Source: Isohypsibius dastychi
Taxonomy: Eukaryota > Tardigrada > Eutardigrada > Parachela > Isohypsibiidae
DNA: 13,350 bases
Direction: 5' to 3'
Assembly (NCBI GenBank): GCA_034696485.1
Contig: JAQIWT010000967.1
Location: forward strand, 1 to 13,350
Part shown: piece after piece, positions 1 to 9,773 of the stretch
How positions within the stretch are numbered: position 1 is the first letter of the stretch
Layout: every line of letters begins with the position of its first letter
Notes under the pieces: generated by a model
The model's input: only the letters and a program-made list of their open reading frames with translations
Databases searched by the model: none
Told to the model about the DNA's origin: nothing
Translations under genes and position numbers: made by a program

Positions 1-3000
1 TACAAGTCCGACAACAAACCCAAGAAACAAGCCGCCGCTGTAGTTGGTGGAATAATATTCCTTGGAATTCTATCAGGATTAATCGCAGTTGCGGTATTGT
101 ATTCGCAAGAGCAAACCACAACGAGTGAGCTACGCGTAAAAAATGAAGAGCTTCTGCAGCTGGTATCAGGGAAGCCAGGGAGTGACCCAACAGGAGCCAC
201 AACGAAGACGGACGCTCCATCTGTGAGTCCTCCAAGTGGACCAACATTACCCCCTGGTCAAACTACACAGCCCACAATCCCACCTGTTCCAGTTCGCGGT
301 CCAGTGTGGAGAATCAGCAAGAACGTCCACGTCGGACACTATAAACTCGACCTCCATGTAAGTTTAACCGAAGTCACCTTTATTTAGGATGCTTAGGTCA
401 GCCAACTTAGCTGCGTGTGAATACCATTGGTTCCTTCAGGTTCATCTGCCTTTCGATGAATCAGAAGAGAAGAATGAGAGGGCTTTTACAACTGTTGGTG
501 ACGTCGAAATCCATCTGAGGCCTAAGGGAAATGCCACCACGGAGATTCAGTTCCACGCTCGAACTGATTCAAAGAAGAGCAGTGGTTATCTCAAGTTCGA
601 GGCGAAAGATGTGACATTGCTGAAAAACGATACAAAAGTGGAAGGAATTGTCGTGGAATTCCAGCCTGATCAAGATATTGTAATCATCACAACGAAAGAT
701 GCGCTGGAGGAATCGGCAGATCCAAACGTTTATAACTATAAGATTAAGATTGTCTACACTGGAACGATCTCTGCTGATAACGACAACCAGGGACTCTATC
801 GAAGCTCCTATGAGATCAACAACGTGAAGCGGTATGTCCAATAGCTTGACTGTATGTGGTTAATGCGTGGTGTACCTGTGGAACCACTTTACACATTGTG
901 GTCGCTCTCCGGTTTTCGAACAGTTTATCCAATGATCTGATTGCGTTGCTTTCCTTTTCTCCCGTTGCAGATGTTTTGTCACGGTTAGCAATGCGTATCT
1001 TCCGTACTGCACCAATTTTGTTTCGATAGTTGAAATTTTTATCGAAGGTGGTCAAAATCTCCACTGAATATTTAATTTCTAGATACGTTGTCGCGTCACA
1101 GTTCCAGCCCTACAAAGCCCGTCGTGTGTTTCCGTGCTTTGACGAACCCGGTTTCCGATCGACTTTCGAAATTTCGGTCGCTCATGACAAACGCTTCACC
1201 ATGGTTCGCAGTAATGGAGACTCCTCGATTGACACTGACAATGCAAACAAACCTCCAGCAGTTAACGGGAAGGAGTGGGTCCGAACAAAATTCAGCAAAA
1301 CTCCAGAAATGTCGTCGTATCTTGTGGCCTTCCTCATTGCCAATGATGACTTCAGCCGACAGGTTAACATAACGACCGTCGCCAATCCACTGAACAAAGA
1401 GGTAGCTTTGTATACAGTAACGCAATATCAATCCCCTCGGTTTTGAATCATATTCGTTTAGTTTGGTGTGATTTCTCGGGAATCACTGGAGACCACTGCT
1501 TCATTTGCATTGGAGCAAGGAGTGGCAATGACCGAGTATCTGAGCAGTGAAGTGTATGGTCAACCACTGTATGAACATTTAGACAAAATCGGTGAGTTAT
1601 ACACCACTCTGACTCCCTGCTAGATAGAGGTCACTCAAAATGTTATCGTCGAACTCGTTGTTTTCATCCGCAATTGTAGTAATGCCAAGAACCTGACTCG
1701 AAGTACCTTTGTTTTTCAGATATGGTGTCGGTGCCAGATTTCAATTCGGGAGCAATGGAGAACTGGGGTCTGATCATTTACCGAGAGTCTCGCATGTTGT
1801 ACGATGAAAAAATCAACACAGCAAACGACAAAATGAACGTCGCCCTCGTTGTTGGTCACGAGCTCGCCCACTTTCTTTTCGGGAACCTCTTGACTTGCGA
1901 GTTTTGGGATGACACTTGGCTGAATGAAGGGTTCGCGCGGTTCTTCCAGCATGAGCTGGTCAGAATAACCAAACCACAGTGGAAGATTGTATGTCCTCGT
2001 GCAAATTTTATCTAATTCAAGCTTCACAAAATTTCTTCCAAAGGATACCTTGTTCCCCTACTGGGTCACGCAGTCTGCATTCCGCCTGGACTCTTATGAC
2101 ACTGCACATCCATTGTACGACAATTCAGTAAGAACACTGGAAGAGATCGACAACATGTTCGACACCACAACCTACGCGAAGGTACGTTGCGATAATTTCT
2201 TGAAGAAGTCACCTAAATACGTAGGTGTTGCTGTGTCACAGGGTGGTGCACTTCTCCAAATGATCAAGGGAATCATGGGTGAAGAGAAGTTTAATAAAGC
2301 AATCAAGAATTACCTGAAGGAGAATAAGCTGGGTAACGTGAAGCATGCTCAGCTTCTTGCTGAGTTTGTCAGGGAAAGTGGAGAGAAGCTGGAAATGAAC
2401 ATTCTGCCATGGATCAAAGAAAGTGGTTATCCAGTTTTGTCGTTGAAAAAAGAGGGCGACACGATCACATTCAAGCAGAGCCGATTTCTGTTTTCTTTTA
2501 ACGAAACGATGGAGAAACAATGGGCGATTCCTCTTACTTTGAAAACCAAAGCCGCGAATAAACCCGACTTTGCCACAAAAGGCTGCTGGCTGGAAACGAA
2601 AAATGGTTAATCATGCGCAGTTGCTATAATTTCAAGATTTTATCCTCTCATTTCAGGGGACTTGAAAACCCTTTGTCCGAATGCTGAAATTCCAGCAATA
2701 GTTGCGTCAACCGACTACTATCTAGCAAATGTGGATCAGACTGGATATTACAGAGTGGACTACGATCTGGAGAACTTGAATCGCATTGCAACTGCTTTGC
2801 ACGAGGGGGCCCCAGCTTACGGGGTGAGACCTTTTTCAACAGACAGATTTAATCTGTAGTAGAACTCCGACCAATGTTTGTCTTCGTAGGGACTGAACTC
2901 GATCGCGAGAAGCCAGATTTTGGACGACGCGTTCAACCTGGCCAAGTAAGTAACATAAGTATGAGCAAATTAGTTTGAACATCTGTTCACACTTTTGTGA

Positions 3001-4159
3001 TTTCACAGAGCTGACAGATTCACGATGAACTACAATATAGCACTGGGGCTGACCAAGTATCTCAGTGAAGAGGGACAGTACACGCCGTTTGCCACTGCCA
3101 TGGACGCCTTGCGCTTCATTGACCAGATGCTGTGGTCACTCCCAGAAGCACGTGACAAAATGCGAAATTACATGGGAACCTGTGTGCTCGAGGGATATAG
3201 ACCGTCGACATCGTGGGAACAGACTTTTACGGACACTGCCAGTTCTTCAAACTATGACCAGGTCATGTTTCGGTCGAACCTTGTGGAGTCTGCATGCTAC
3301 TATGAGGAACCAAGATGCATCACAAAAGCGCAGGCACTGCTTACCACATGGAACAACACCGGTGGTTTTGCGAGGTAAGATTTTCCAATCGATGAAATAC
3401 GAATGCAACAACAGCTTACCAACGCTCCCTTCCAGTACTCAGGCTGGCTCCAACAACTACCTCAATACCATGTTGTGCTACGGAGTTCGCGGGACGGACC
3501 CCATAAACGTTGCAAATTGGAACACTCTTCGCGAAATGTTAACCCCTGAGCTTGCAACTGTTAACAAACTGTTGTTACTGCGAGGTCTTTCTTGTTCGCA
3601 AGAGAGCGAGCATCTGACAGAGTAAGTACATTCTGTAAAACAATACGAAATTGATTTAACACTTTAGTTATGTAGGGTGTTGGAATTACTGTATGATCCA
3701 AAGTACATCCGATCGCAGGACATGGATGCAGTAATATCTTACGTGTCGAAGTTTCCTGAGGGTCTCGAGCTGGCTTGGAACTTCGTGCAGATCAACTGGG
3801 ACAATCTTCAAAGAAGGTCAGCAGACTATTTCAAATTAGGATCACCCAAAAAACGCCCGTCTCTTTCAGGTCTGGCATGATCAGCACTTTTGGAAGCAAA
3901 TTCCACACACCGCAACAACTGAAAGAAGTAAGAATCGTGCGCCATTTACCGGGGAACGGCTATGAGGTTTGATTCTTTGTAGTTCAAACGGTTCTACGCA
4001 CGAAGGACAGATGCTGGTGGAGCTTTTCCCGAAAAGATTGCCTTCCAGAAAGCCATAGCAGAAGTGGAAGCAAATGCAGATTGGGTCCGGAAACACCAGA
4101 AGACGGTGATTGATTTCTTCGAAAAAACGGTCGCTTGTGAGCGGACACCTTTTGTTTAA
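1..4159 (+). CDS. M1 zinc aminopeptidase, H11/aminopeptidase N-like, copy 1 (5' partial)
   Basis: Type II membrane M1 aminopeptidase that removes N-terminal residues from peptides outside the cell. Exons: 1-357, 440-831, 1083-1401, 1462-1591, 1720-1988, 2044-2181, 2242-2605, 2657-2823, 2890-2945, 3009-3374, 3436-3621, 3676-3816, 3870-3927, 3983-4159. They sum to 3120 nt, 1039 codons plus TAA, in one open frame. The start codon and roughly 15-20 residues lie before the window. Residue numbers count from base 1: membrane segment about 11-34 after a Lys-rich stretch, Thr/Pro-rich stalk about 38-105, N-terminal beta domain from about 106 (GLYRSSY near its end, then FPCFDEP), GAMEN 410-414, zinc site H446-E447-x-x-H450 with E469 18 residues on, transition-state Tyr 533, and an ERAP1-like C-terminal domain from about 650. 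Every intron is GT-AG. The HELAH helix continues FLFGN instead of the usual QWFGN. Membership of the M1 family is certain; gut location and peptide preference are inferred from the nematode H11 family. Confidence 0.93.
832..1082 (+). other. Intron 2 of copy 1
   Basis: A 251-nt GT-AG intron with donor GTATGT and acceptor TTTCTAG. It is phase 2, splitting an Arg codon, at the same protein position as the GC-AG intron of copy 2. In both genes this intron is much longer than the 50-130 nt of the others. No RNA gene or coding signal is visible in it. Confidence 0.88.
1720..1988 (+). other. Catalytic exon of copy 1 (GAMEN and zinc site)
   Basis: This 269-nt exon carries the whole catalytic signature: GAMENWGL for binding the free N-terminus, then HELAH, 18 residues, and LNEGFA with the third zinc ligand. 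All three zinc ligands and the general-base glutamate are present, so the enzyme should be active. The two residues after HELAH are Phe-Leu rather than the near-universal Gln-Trp, and WWND becomes FWDD. The matching exon in copy 2 is 7216-7484, identical in length, with the same substitutions. Confidence 0.95.
2182..2241 (+). other. Stop-free 60-nt intron in copy 1 (exitron candidate)
   Basis: Between AAG and GGTGGT, a GTACGT donor and a TCACAG acceptor bound 60 nt (20 codons) with no in-frame stop. Splicing restores the family pattern TYAK-GGALL, so removal is the expected form. Retention would keep the frame and add 20 residues two positions after the transition-state tyrosine. The matching intron of copy 2 (7675-7730) is 56 nt and would shift the frame if kept. 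Confidence 0.8.
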
Positions 4160-5345
4160 ATTTTCGGAATGTTCACGTGAATCCATCAGTGTTCGATATT
4201 CGAAGTTTACTTAGTTCATCGTCCCTGTGCACAACTTGTACTATTTATCGGTTCACAAGTTTTACCTCTTAACAAGAGTGATAGGTCGGTACTTGTCGAT
4301 TACCTATGTCGATGCTGTAGTCGCTGAATGAAAGAATTCACGAAATGGTCGATACGATCAGTGGAAACATCATTCGATAACTGCCTTGAAGAACTTGTGG
4401 CTTCTTAGCTGTTTGATGAGTGAAATCGAAGCTACATTCGTGCATTCTTTGCATTTCACCGAAATGCCATCGTAGTGTTTGGGCCTTTTTCTGTTTGAAA
4501 GCCACAGGGGTGAACATGCCAACCAGGTGAATCCAGAGGGAGCAAGTCAAGTGGTACGACCTTGCCGACGTAACCTGCTGACAAAAAAGTGGATCTTGGT
4601 TCGTCGATGTATTATTGGTGTTCGCGTTACCCGCCACACTTGGTCTCACTCTTTGATATCTTGCACTTCATGACAGCATCAAATATGGTCTCATTGACCG
4701 AACGCGTGGTTTTATTATAATGTAAGGATCCAGGTCTACGACACATCCTAACGCCTTATTGGCTTATGAATCATTTGCATCCACCTCGCATCTAGTAGAG
4801 CTGCTCTATTGTCAGCTAAACGTCGCTTCGCGTGATAACTGACAGCTTCATTGTTCAGTAAGCATTACCTCGAACCTCAGATGTTGAGTTGACCTACATT
4901 CTAGATCCATGTGCTTACATTGTTATTGCCTTTACGAAGGACATGAGCTGTGGTTGTTGAAATAGTTTCGTCTCATCTCTCTACCTAGCTCAAATCCAGC
5001 TGTGCGTATAACAATGAAACTTTACAATGACTTCAGGTTGTTTCAGTCCAGTCTAATGGCCATGGCTCTACCAACTGAGTACACTTCGTTCAGTAATTTA
5101 CTTACTAAACGCCTCCTACAGGTCATTTCGATTGGTCTACGAGACCTCACAATAAAATCGATGCCACACCCCCCCCCAAATTCCGCTAAATACCGGTATA
5201 CGCAGAAGTCCAGATTTTCTACACAAACAAACATAGACATCCATATCACTGTCAGAGCCAGAGCCACGCGTAGGCAATGCGCGTGTAAGTGAGCAACGTC
5301 CACAATTGTCCCGCATGTGAGTGAATGTGTGATGCAAACTAGAAC
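4160..5345. other. Intergenic region between the two aminopeptidases
   Basis: About 1.2 kb without a supportable gene. Open frames here are short, on both strands, and resemble no family I know; no tRNA-like arms were seen. It should contain the 3' UTR of copy 1 and distal regulatory sequence of copy 2. A TGATAA GATA-type site lies at 4833-4838. A run of nine C lies at 5169-5177. AATAAA at 5151-5156 is about 1 kb past the copy 1 stop, too far to be its obvious poly(A) signal. Confidence 0.6.
4327..4332 (+). terminator. Possible variant poly(A) signal AATGAA for copy 1
   Basis: AATGAA lies 168 nt after the copy 1 stop codon. In Caenorhabditis this is a common variant poly(A) hexamer, and no AATAAA occurs nearer the stop. 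A hexamer arises often by chance, so this is only a candidate. Confidence 0.3.
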
Positions 5346-5351
5346 ATCACT

Positions 5352-5395
5352 CTGATAACCGGTGCCAGTCACCGATAGCTCAGGACTACTATAAG
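5352..5395 (+). promoter_or_regulatory. Candidate core promoter of copy 2: GATA site plus TATA-like box
   Basis: CTGATAA at 5352-5358 resembles the WGATAA/TGATAA sites bound by intestinal GATA factors of the ELT-2 type in nematodes, and TATAAG lies at 5390-5395. These are 133 and 96 nt upstream of the ATG. A gut GATA input would fit an intestinal-surface peptidase. Both motifs are short, so this rests on position and plausibility. Confidence 0.4.
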
Positions 5396-5479
5396 TTCAA
5401 GCCAGACTGCCATTCACTGATACCGAACATTCATTCACCTTTCGTCAAACGAGGTGTTCGTTGTCTTACAACTTTCAAC

Positions 5480-5485
5480 TTTCAG
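5480..5485 (+). promoter_or_regulatory. Splice acceptor TTTCAG just upstream of the copy 2 ATG (likely trans-splice site)
   Basis: TTTCAG ends 5 nt before the ATG at 5491. An acceptor this close to a start codon with no obvious upstream exon is the usual arrangement for spliced-leader addition in nematodes, the upstream part acting as an outron. A cis-spliced 5' UTR intron is the alternative. It also supports the choice of start codon. Confidence 0.6.
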
Positions 5486-5490
5486 GCAAA

Positions 5491-8400
5491 ATGTCTCGCG
5501 AAGTGTACCGCCAAGAAATGACTTTCAAAGAGGATGTGAAGACAAAACGGAAAAATCGACTACCCGCGGTTGTTTTTGGTGTTGTCTTGTTAGCAATTCT
5601 TGCCGGATTAATCGCGGTGGCTGTGCTGTACGTCGAATCATTGACTAAGATTCGACGATTGGAAGCGCAACTTGTTGTGACGGGAGAGACTGCCACCACT
5701 GTCGTGCCAACAGTTGGCGTACCCACTCGGGACCCAATATGGCGGATCAGCAAGAGCGTCGACGTCAGCCATTACAAATTAGATCTTAACGTATGTTCAC
5801 TCTGTTCAAAATGGCTTTGGATGTTTGTAACGGTAGATAAAACATGGTCATTTCCAGGTGCATCTTCCGTTTGATCAATCAGAAGAAACAGCAGCGGGCG
5901 CTTTCACAACTTCTGGGACTGTTGAAATCCATCTGAGACCGATTGGCAAGTCGATCAAAGAAATCCAGTTCCATGCTCGAACCGACCCAAAGAAGAGTAG
6001 TGGCTATTTGAAGTTTGAAGCGAAAGATGTAGTATTGTTAAAAAATGACACCAAAGTCGATGGTATTGTGGTGGAGTTCGTGCCGGATCAGGATGTCGTG
6101 ATTATCACCACGAAAGATGCTCTTGAGGAGCCACCGAGTTCTGATGCAGATAATTACAAGATTAGGATTACGTTTGACGGTACAATCTCGGCGGACAATG
6201 ATAACCAAGGACTTTACAGAAGCTCGTACGAGATAACAGTCGGCGGCAATAACACCAAAAGGCAAGATAACTGTTTATAGACATACTGCGTTATATGGCT
6301 ACCGTAGAGCAGAAAGGATATCCCGTTCAACTTCCTCATGCTGACTGACTGAACTTACGGTAGATATAATTTCAAAATGGCAGAAACCATGAACAAAATT
6401 ACTCGCATGGAAATTTCATCGTTTATCATTCAGCAGTTGTTTTGAGCTATATTAATTTTGGATTGATCCATCGCTTTTTTTGTTAATTTGCAATGAAAAA
6501 TGACAGATTTAAACTTAAGGGGGAACGGGGGGTCAAATGGCGGGCAATACGGAGAAGCGGTTGAAGTGAGCTCCTTGATTGGGATCATTCTTGTCTATTA
6601 TCTCCTGAAGCTAAATTTTTCAGGTACGCAGCAGCCACGCAGTTCCAGCCCTACAAAGCACGCCGAGTCTTCCCGTGTTTTGATGAACCCGGATTCCGGT
6701 CAACCTTCGAAATCTCGATTGCTCACGATGCCCGCTTCACAGTTGTTCGCAGTAACGGTGTAGCTTCCCTTGACGCTGTGAACAAACCGCAATCAGTTAA
6801 CGGAAAGGAATGGGCTCGAACGAAATTCACTACAACACCGAAAATGTCAGCTTACCTCGTGGCTTTCTTCATCGCCAGCAGCGACTTCAGCTACCAAGTC
6901 ATAATTCCAAAACCTGATGTTAATCCTGAACAGAAAAACGTGAAGTCAAATGTACTTCCGTTCTATATTATTTATTAACGAATGTGATTTTAGTTTGGTG
7001 TTATCGTGCGGAAATCCTTGGATTCTACTGCCTCGTTTGCACTGAAACAAGGAGTCGCCATGACGGAATATTTGAGCAGTGATACATTTGGCCAGAAACT
7101 CTATGATCATCTGCAGAAAATCGGTAAGCTCCTGCATTGCTATTTACGGACTATTCAATCAAACTCCATGGTAATTTTGTTCTTTTGAGATGCGTCCTAT
7201 ATTCTTCAATTTCAGATATGGTTGCGGTGCCGGACTTTAGTGCTGGAGCCATGGAAAACTGGGGACTTATAACCTACCGAGAATCGTCCATGTTGTACGA
7301 CGAAAAGATCAACGGTGCGAACGCTAAAATGAATGTCGCAAATATAGTCGCCCATGAGCTAGCTCATTTCCTCTTCGGCAATTTGGTGACGTGCGAGTTT
7401 TGGGATGACACTTGGCTCAACGAAGGCTTTGCCAGCTTTTACTCATATCAACTGGTCAAACACACCAAACCTCAATGGAATATTGTATAACCTCTCTAAA
7501 ACTGGTCAGAACGTAAATTCATGTGATCTTTCGCAGGATACGCTGATCCCATACTGGGTTACCCAAGCTGCTTTCAAACTGGACTCTTACGACACCGCGC
7601 ACCCACTGTATGAGCCGATGACGAAGACACTTGAGCAGATTGATAACATGTTTGATAGCACGACATATTCAAAGGTAATCAACGACAATATAGAACCTGC
7701 CAGAGTCGCGCAATATTGGTGTATTCCTAGGGTGGCGCAGTTCTTCAGATGATCAAGGGAATACTGGGCGAGGCGAAATTCGACGCTGCAATCAAGAGCT
7801 ATCTGGCTGCGAACAAGCTCAGCAACGTGAAACACCCGCTCTTGCTCGCAGAATTTGCGAAAGACGATGATAAGTTGGAATCAAATCTGCAACCATGGAT
7901 CACAGAGGCTGGATATCCAGTTCTGATACTGACAAAACAAGGAACCACGATCAACTACTCACAGAGCAGATTTCTGTTTTCAATCAGTGACACTCAGGAA
8001 AAAGTCTGGCCGATTCCGCTGACTCTGAGGTCGAAGGCGTCTAACGAAACCGATTTCGGAAAAACCGGATGTTGGCTGGGACTTTCGACTGGTACCTAGA
8101 AATTGTGGCGATAGTTTTTATTATTAATGAGTGACACCGAATACGTGTTTCAAGGTGACCTCACGACAACTTGCCCGAATTTGAATCTGACCGAAATCGC
8201 ATCATCAGGCGACTATTACGTGGCTAACATCGACCAAAAGGGATATTACCGTGTTAGCTATGACGTGGAAAACTGGAACCGGATTGCAACTTCGCTGCAC
8301 GAGGACGACTTTGGAGTATGGTGGCTTGGTCAAATAAAAGACAACTCATTTCATTTTGGTTTATAACAGGGACTCAACTCAGTGACGCGGAGTCAGCTTC

Positions 8401-9663
8401 TCAACGACGCGTTCAATTTAGCAAAGTATGTCGAGAAATCAGTCTGAAAAGCTTGAAGTTATTGATCGATGTTTCCTCACTCCTAGAACGGATCGGTTCA
8501 CCACAAAGTACAACACCGCGTTGGAGCTCACAAAGTATTTATCCAAAGAAACACAATTCTCCCCATTGGCAGCCGGTCTTGACGCCCTGCGATTCATTGA
8601 TCAAATGATGTGGTCATCTCCGCAAGCGCGAGAGAGTATGAGGGTTTACATGGAGGCCTGTGCTACAGGAGCGTACGCCCCATCGTCGTGGGACCAGACA
8701 TTTGTGGACGACGCGGATAAATCAAACTTTGACGAGATTATGTACCGATCAAATCTTGTGGAATCGGCTTGCTACTACGGGAACACTGACTGCCTAAGTC
8801 AAGCTCAGACTCTTCTGGTTGCCTGGATTACTGGAAGCGCTTTCACAGGGTAACTACTTTGTTCTGCGAACAATATTTGTTCCGGGGTTTTAAGCTTGTG
8901 AATTTAGCAACCACACACTTGCGACCAACAACTACCTCAGCACGATGTTGTGCTACGCAGTGCGAGGAACAGCTGCATCTGCGAACTGGAACAGCCTCCG
9001 CCAACTGCTAACCCCTGAACTTTCCACCTCCAACAAACTAATCCTGCTCAGAGCTCTGGCTTGCTCCTCTGAACAAAGCCACCTGACAAGGTGAAAATTT
9101 TAAAAAACCAAATTAAGAAAACCAAACAGCCGTAAATTGTCACTAAGTCTGTATTCTTAGTATTCTGGAACTGACGCTTGATCCGAAATACATTCGCGCA
9201 CAGGATATGGAGACAGTTGTTTCATCCGTGACGAAATTTCCAGAAGGCCTCGAACGAGCGTGGAATTTTGTGCAGATCAACTGGGAAGTTCTTCAGCGAA
9301 GGTAGGCGATGTCTAACCGTGTTTTCCATTCGTGCTTGCTGACAAAAACGTTTGTGTAGGTCGGGTATGATAAGTAATTTCGGGAGCAAATTTAGTTCAC
9401 CTCAACAGCTCAAAGAAGTGAGTGTGCTGTTGATGAGACGAGGTGAAGATGTAACGTAGAACTAATGTTTCTTGCAGTTGAAACGGTTTTATGAACGAAG
9501 AAACGGAGCAGGCGGAGCCTTTCCGGAAAAGATCACCTTTCAAAAAGCGATCGCAGAAGCGGAAAGCAATGTGGACTGGGTTACCAAACACCAAGGAACT
9601 GTGGTCAGGTTTTTCGAAAACTCCATTGACTGTAAGGTTGGGCCTAACATTTCACCGTTATAA
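5491..9663 (+). CDS. M1 zinc aminopeptidase, H11/aminopeptidase N-like, copy 2 (complete)
   Basis: Complete tandem paralogue of the upstream aminopeptidase. Exons: 5491-5790, 5858-6261, 6624-6939, 6994-7123, 7216-7484, 7537-7674, 7731-8091, 8155-8315, 8370-8425, 8487-8849, 8908-9090, 9161-9301, 9360-9417, 9478-9663. They total 3066 nt, giving 1021 residues; M1 ectopeptidases are usually about 950-1000. The ATG was chosen because it lies 5 nt after a TTTCAG acceptor and opens a typical basic cytoplasmic tail (Lys/Arg 17-23). Membrane anchor about 26-47, short Thr-rich stalk to about 83, GAMEN 394-398, zinc ligands H430, H434 and E453, general base E431, Tyr 517, then the helical C-terminal domain. 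Intron phases in order are 0,2,0,1,0,0,1,0,2,2,2,2,0, the same as copy 1. Intron 2 starts with GC rather than GT. By hand count 70 of 89 residues in the catalytic exon match copy 1. The stop codon abuts a palindromic repeat. Exact substrate is unknown. Confidence 0.93.
6262..6623 (+). other. GC-AG intron 2 of copy 2
   Basis: The exon ends AAAAG and the intron begins GCAAGA, a strong GC-type donor; the acceptor is TTTTTCAG at 6616-6623. This join completes an Arg codon (AG+G) followed by Tyr, matching the Arg-Tyr join made by the GTATGT donor at 832 in copy 1. No GT near 6261 restores the frame as well. At 362 nt it is the longest intron of the pair. Inside I see only T-rich sequence and no coding signal. 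Confidence 0.82.
7216..7484 (+). other. Catalytic exon of copy 2 (GAMEN and zinc site)
   Basis: Counterpart of 1720-1988, also 269 nt. It encodes GAMENWGLITYRE, then HELAHFLFGN and WLNEGFASF, with an intact HEXXH-(18)-E zinc-binding set (residues 430, 434, 453). It differs from copy 1 at 19 of 89 residues, many of them at the end after the third zinc ligand, where copy 2 reads SFYSYQL and copy 1 RFFQHEL. That segment is near the active site, so the difference could bear on substrate choice; this is inference. Confidence 0.95.
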
Positions 9664-9773
9664 CATAATGTTATGTTAAAGTGTTATAACATAACATAAC
9701 GAGGGTGGCATCTTCTGTTAGACGTTAGCCTGTTATAACATGTTATAACATGCTGTTATAACATAACATAACG
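9657..9773. repeat. GTTATAACA palindrome cluster A
   Basis: Five copies of GTTATAACA (9657, 9683, 9732, 9742 and 9755), four of them in the full 10-bp palindrome TGTTATAACA. A 20-mer, TGTTATAACATAACATAACG, occurs exactly twice, at 9682-9701 and 9754-9773. The first unit overlaps the end of the copy 2 reading frame, whose TAA stop (9661-9663) lies inside it. A longer palindrome, CATGTTAACATG, follows at 9786-9797. This is probably a dispersed nematode repeat or mobile-element remnant; the family was not recognised. Confidence 0.8.

Noticed and set aside
1096-1431. Minus-strand frame opposite exon 3 of copy 1, and similar antisense frames opposite other exons
   Set aside because: Shadows of the real exons produced by their codon composition; no independent signals.
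4338-4649. 103-codon minus-strand frame between the aminopeptidases
   Set aside because: No domain resemblance, no splice or poly(A) context, and a length expected by chance in 1.3 kb; a plus-strand frame overlaps it.
4810-4844. TGTCAG / CTGACA inverted repeat that might be a small structured RNA
   Set aside because: Only a 6-bp stem with a 23-nt loop; well within chance.
5151-5156. AATAAA as the poly(A) signal of copy 1
   Set aside because: Nearly 1 kb past the stop codon, very long for a nematode 3' UTR; kept only as a remark.
5043-5372. 109-codon minus-strand frame upstream of copy 2
   Set aside because: It runs across the candidate promoter of copy 2 and the C9 tract, with a composition unlike a folded protein and no family match.
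1-9663. A polycistronic operon of the two aminopeptidases
   Set aside because: The 1.3 kb gap far exceeds usual nematode intercistronic spacing, and copy 2 has its own promoter-like elements.
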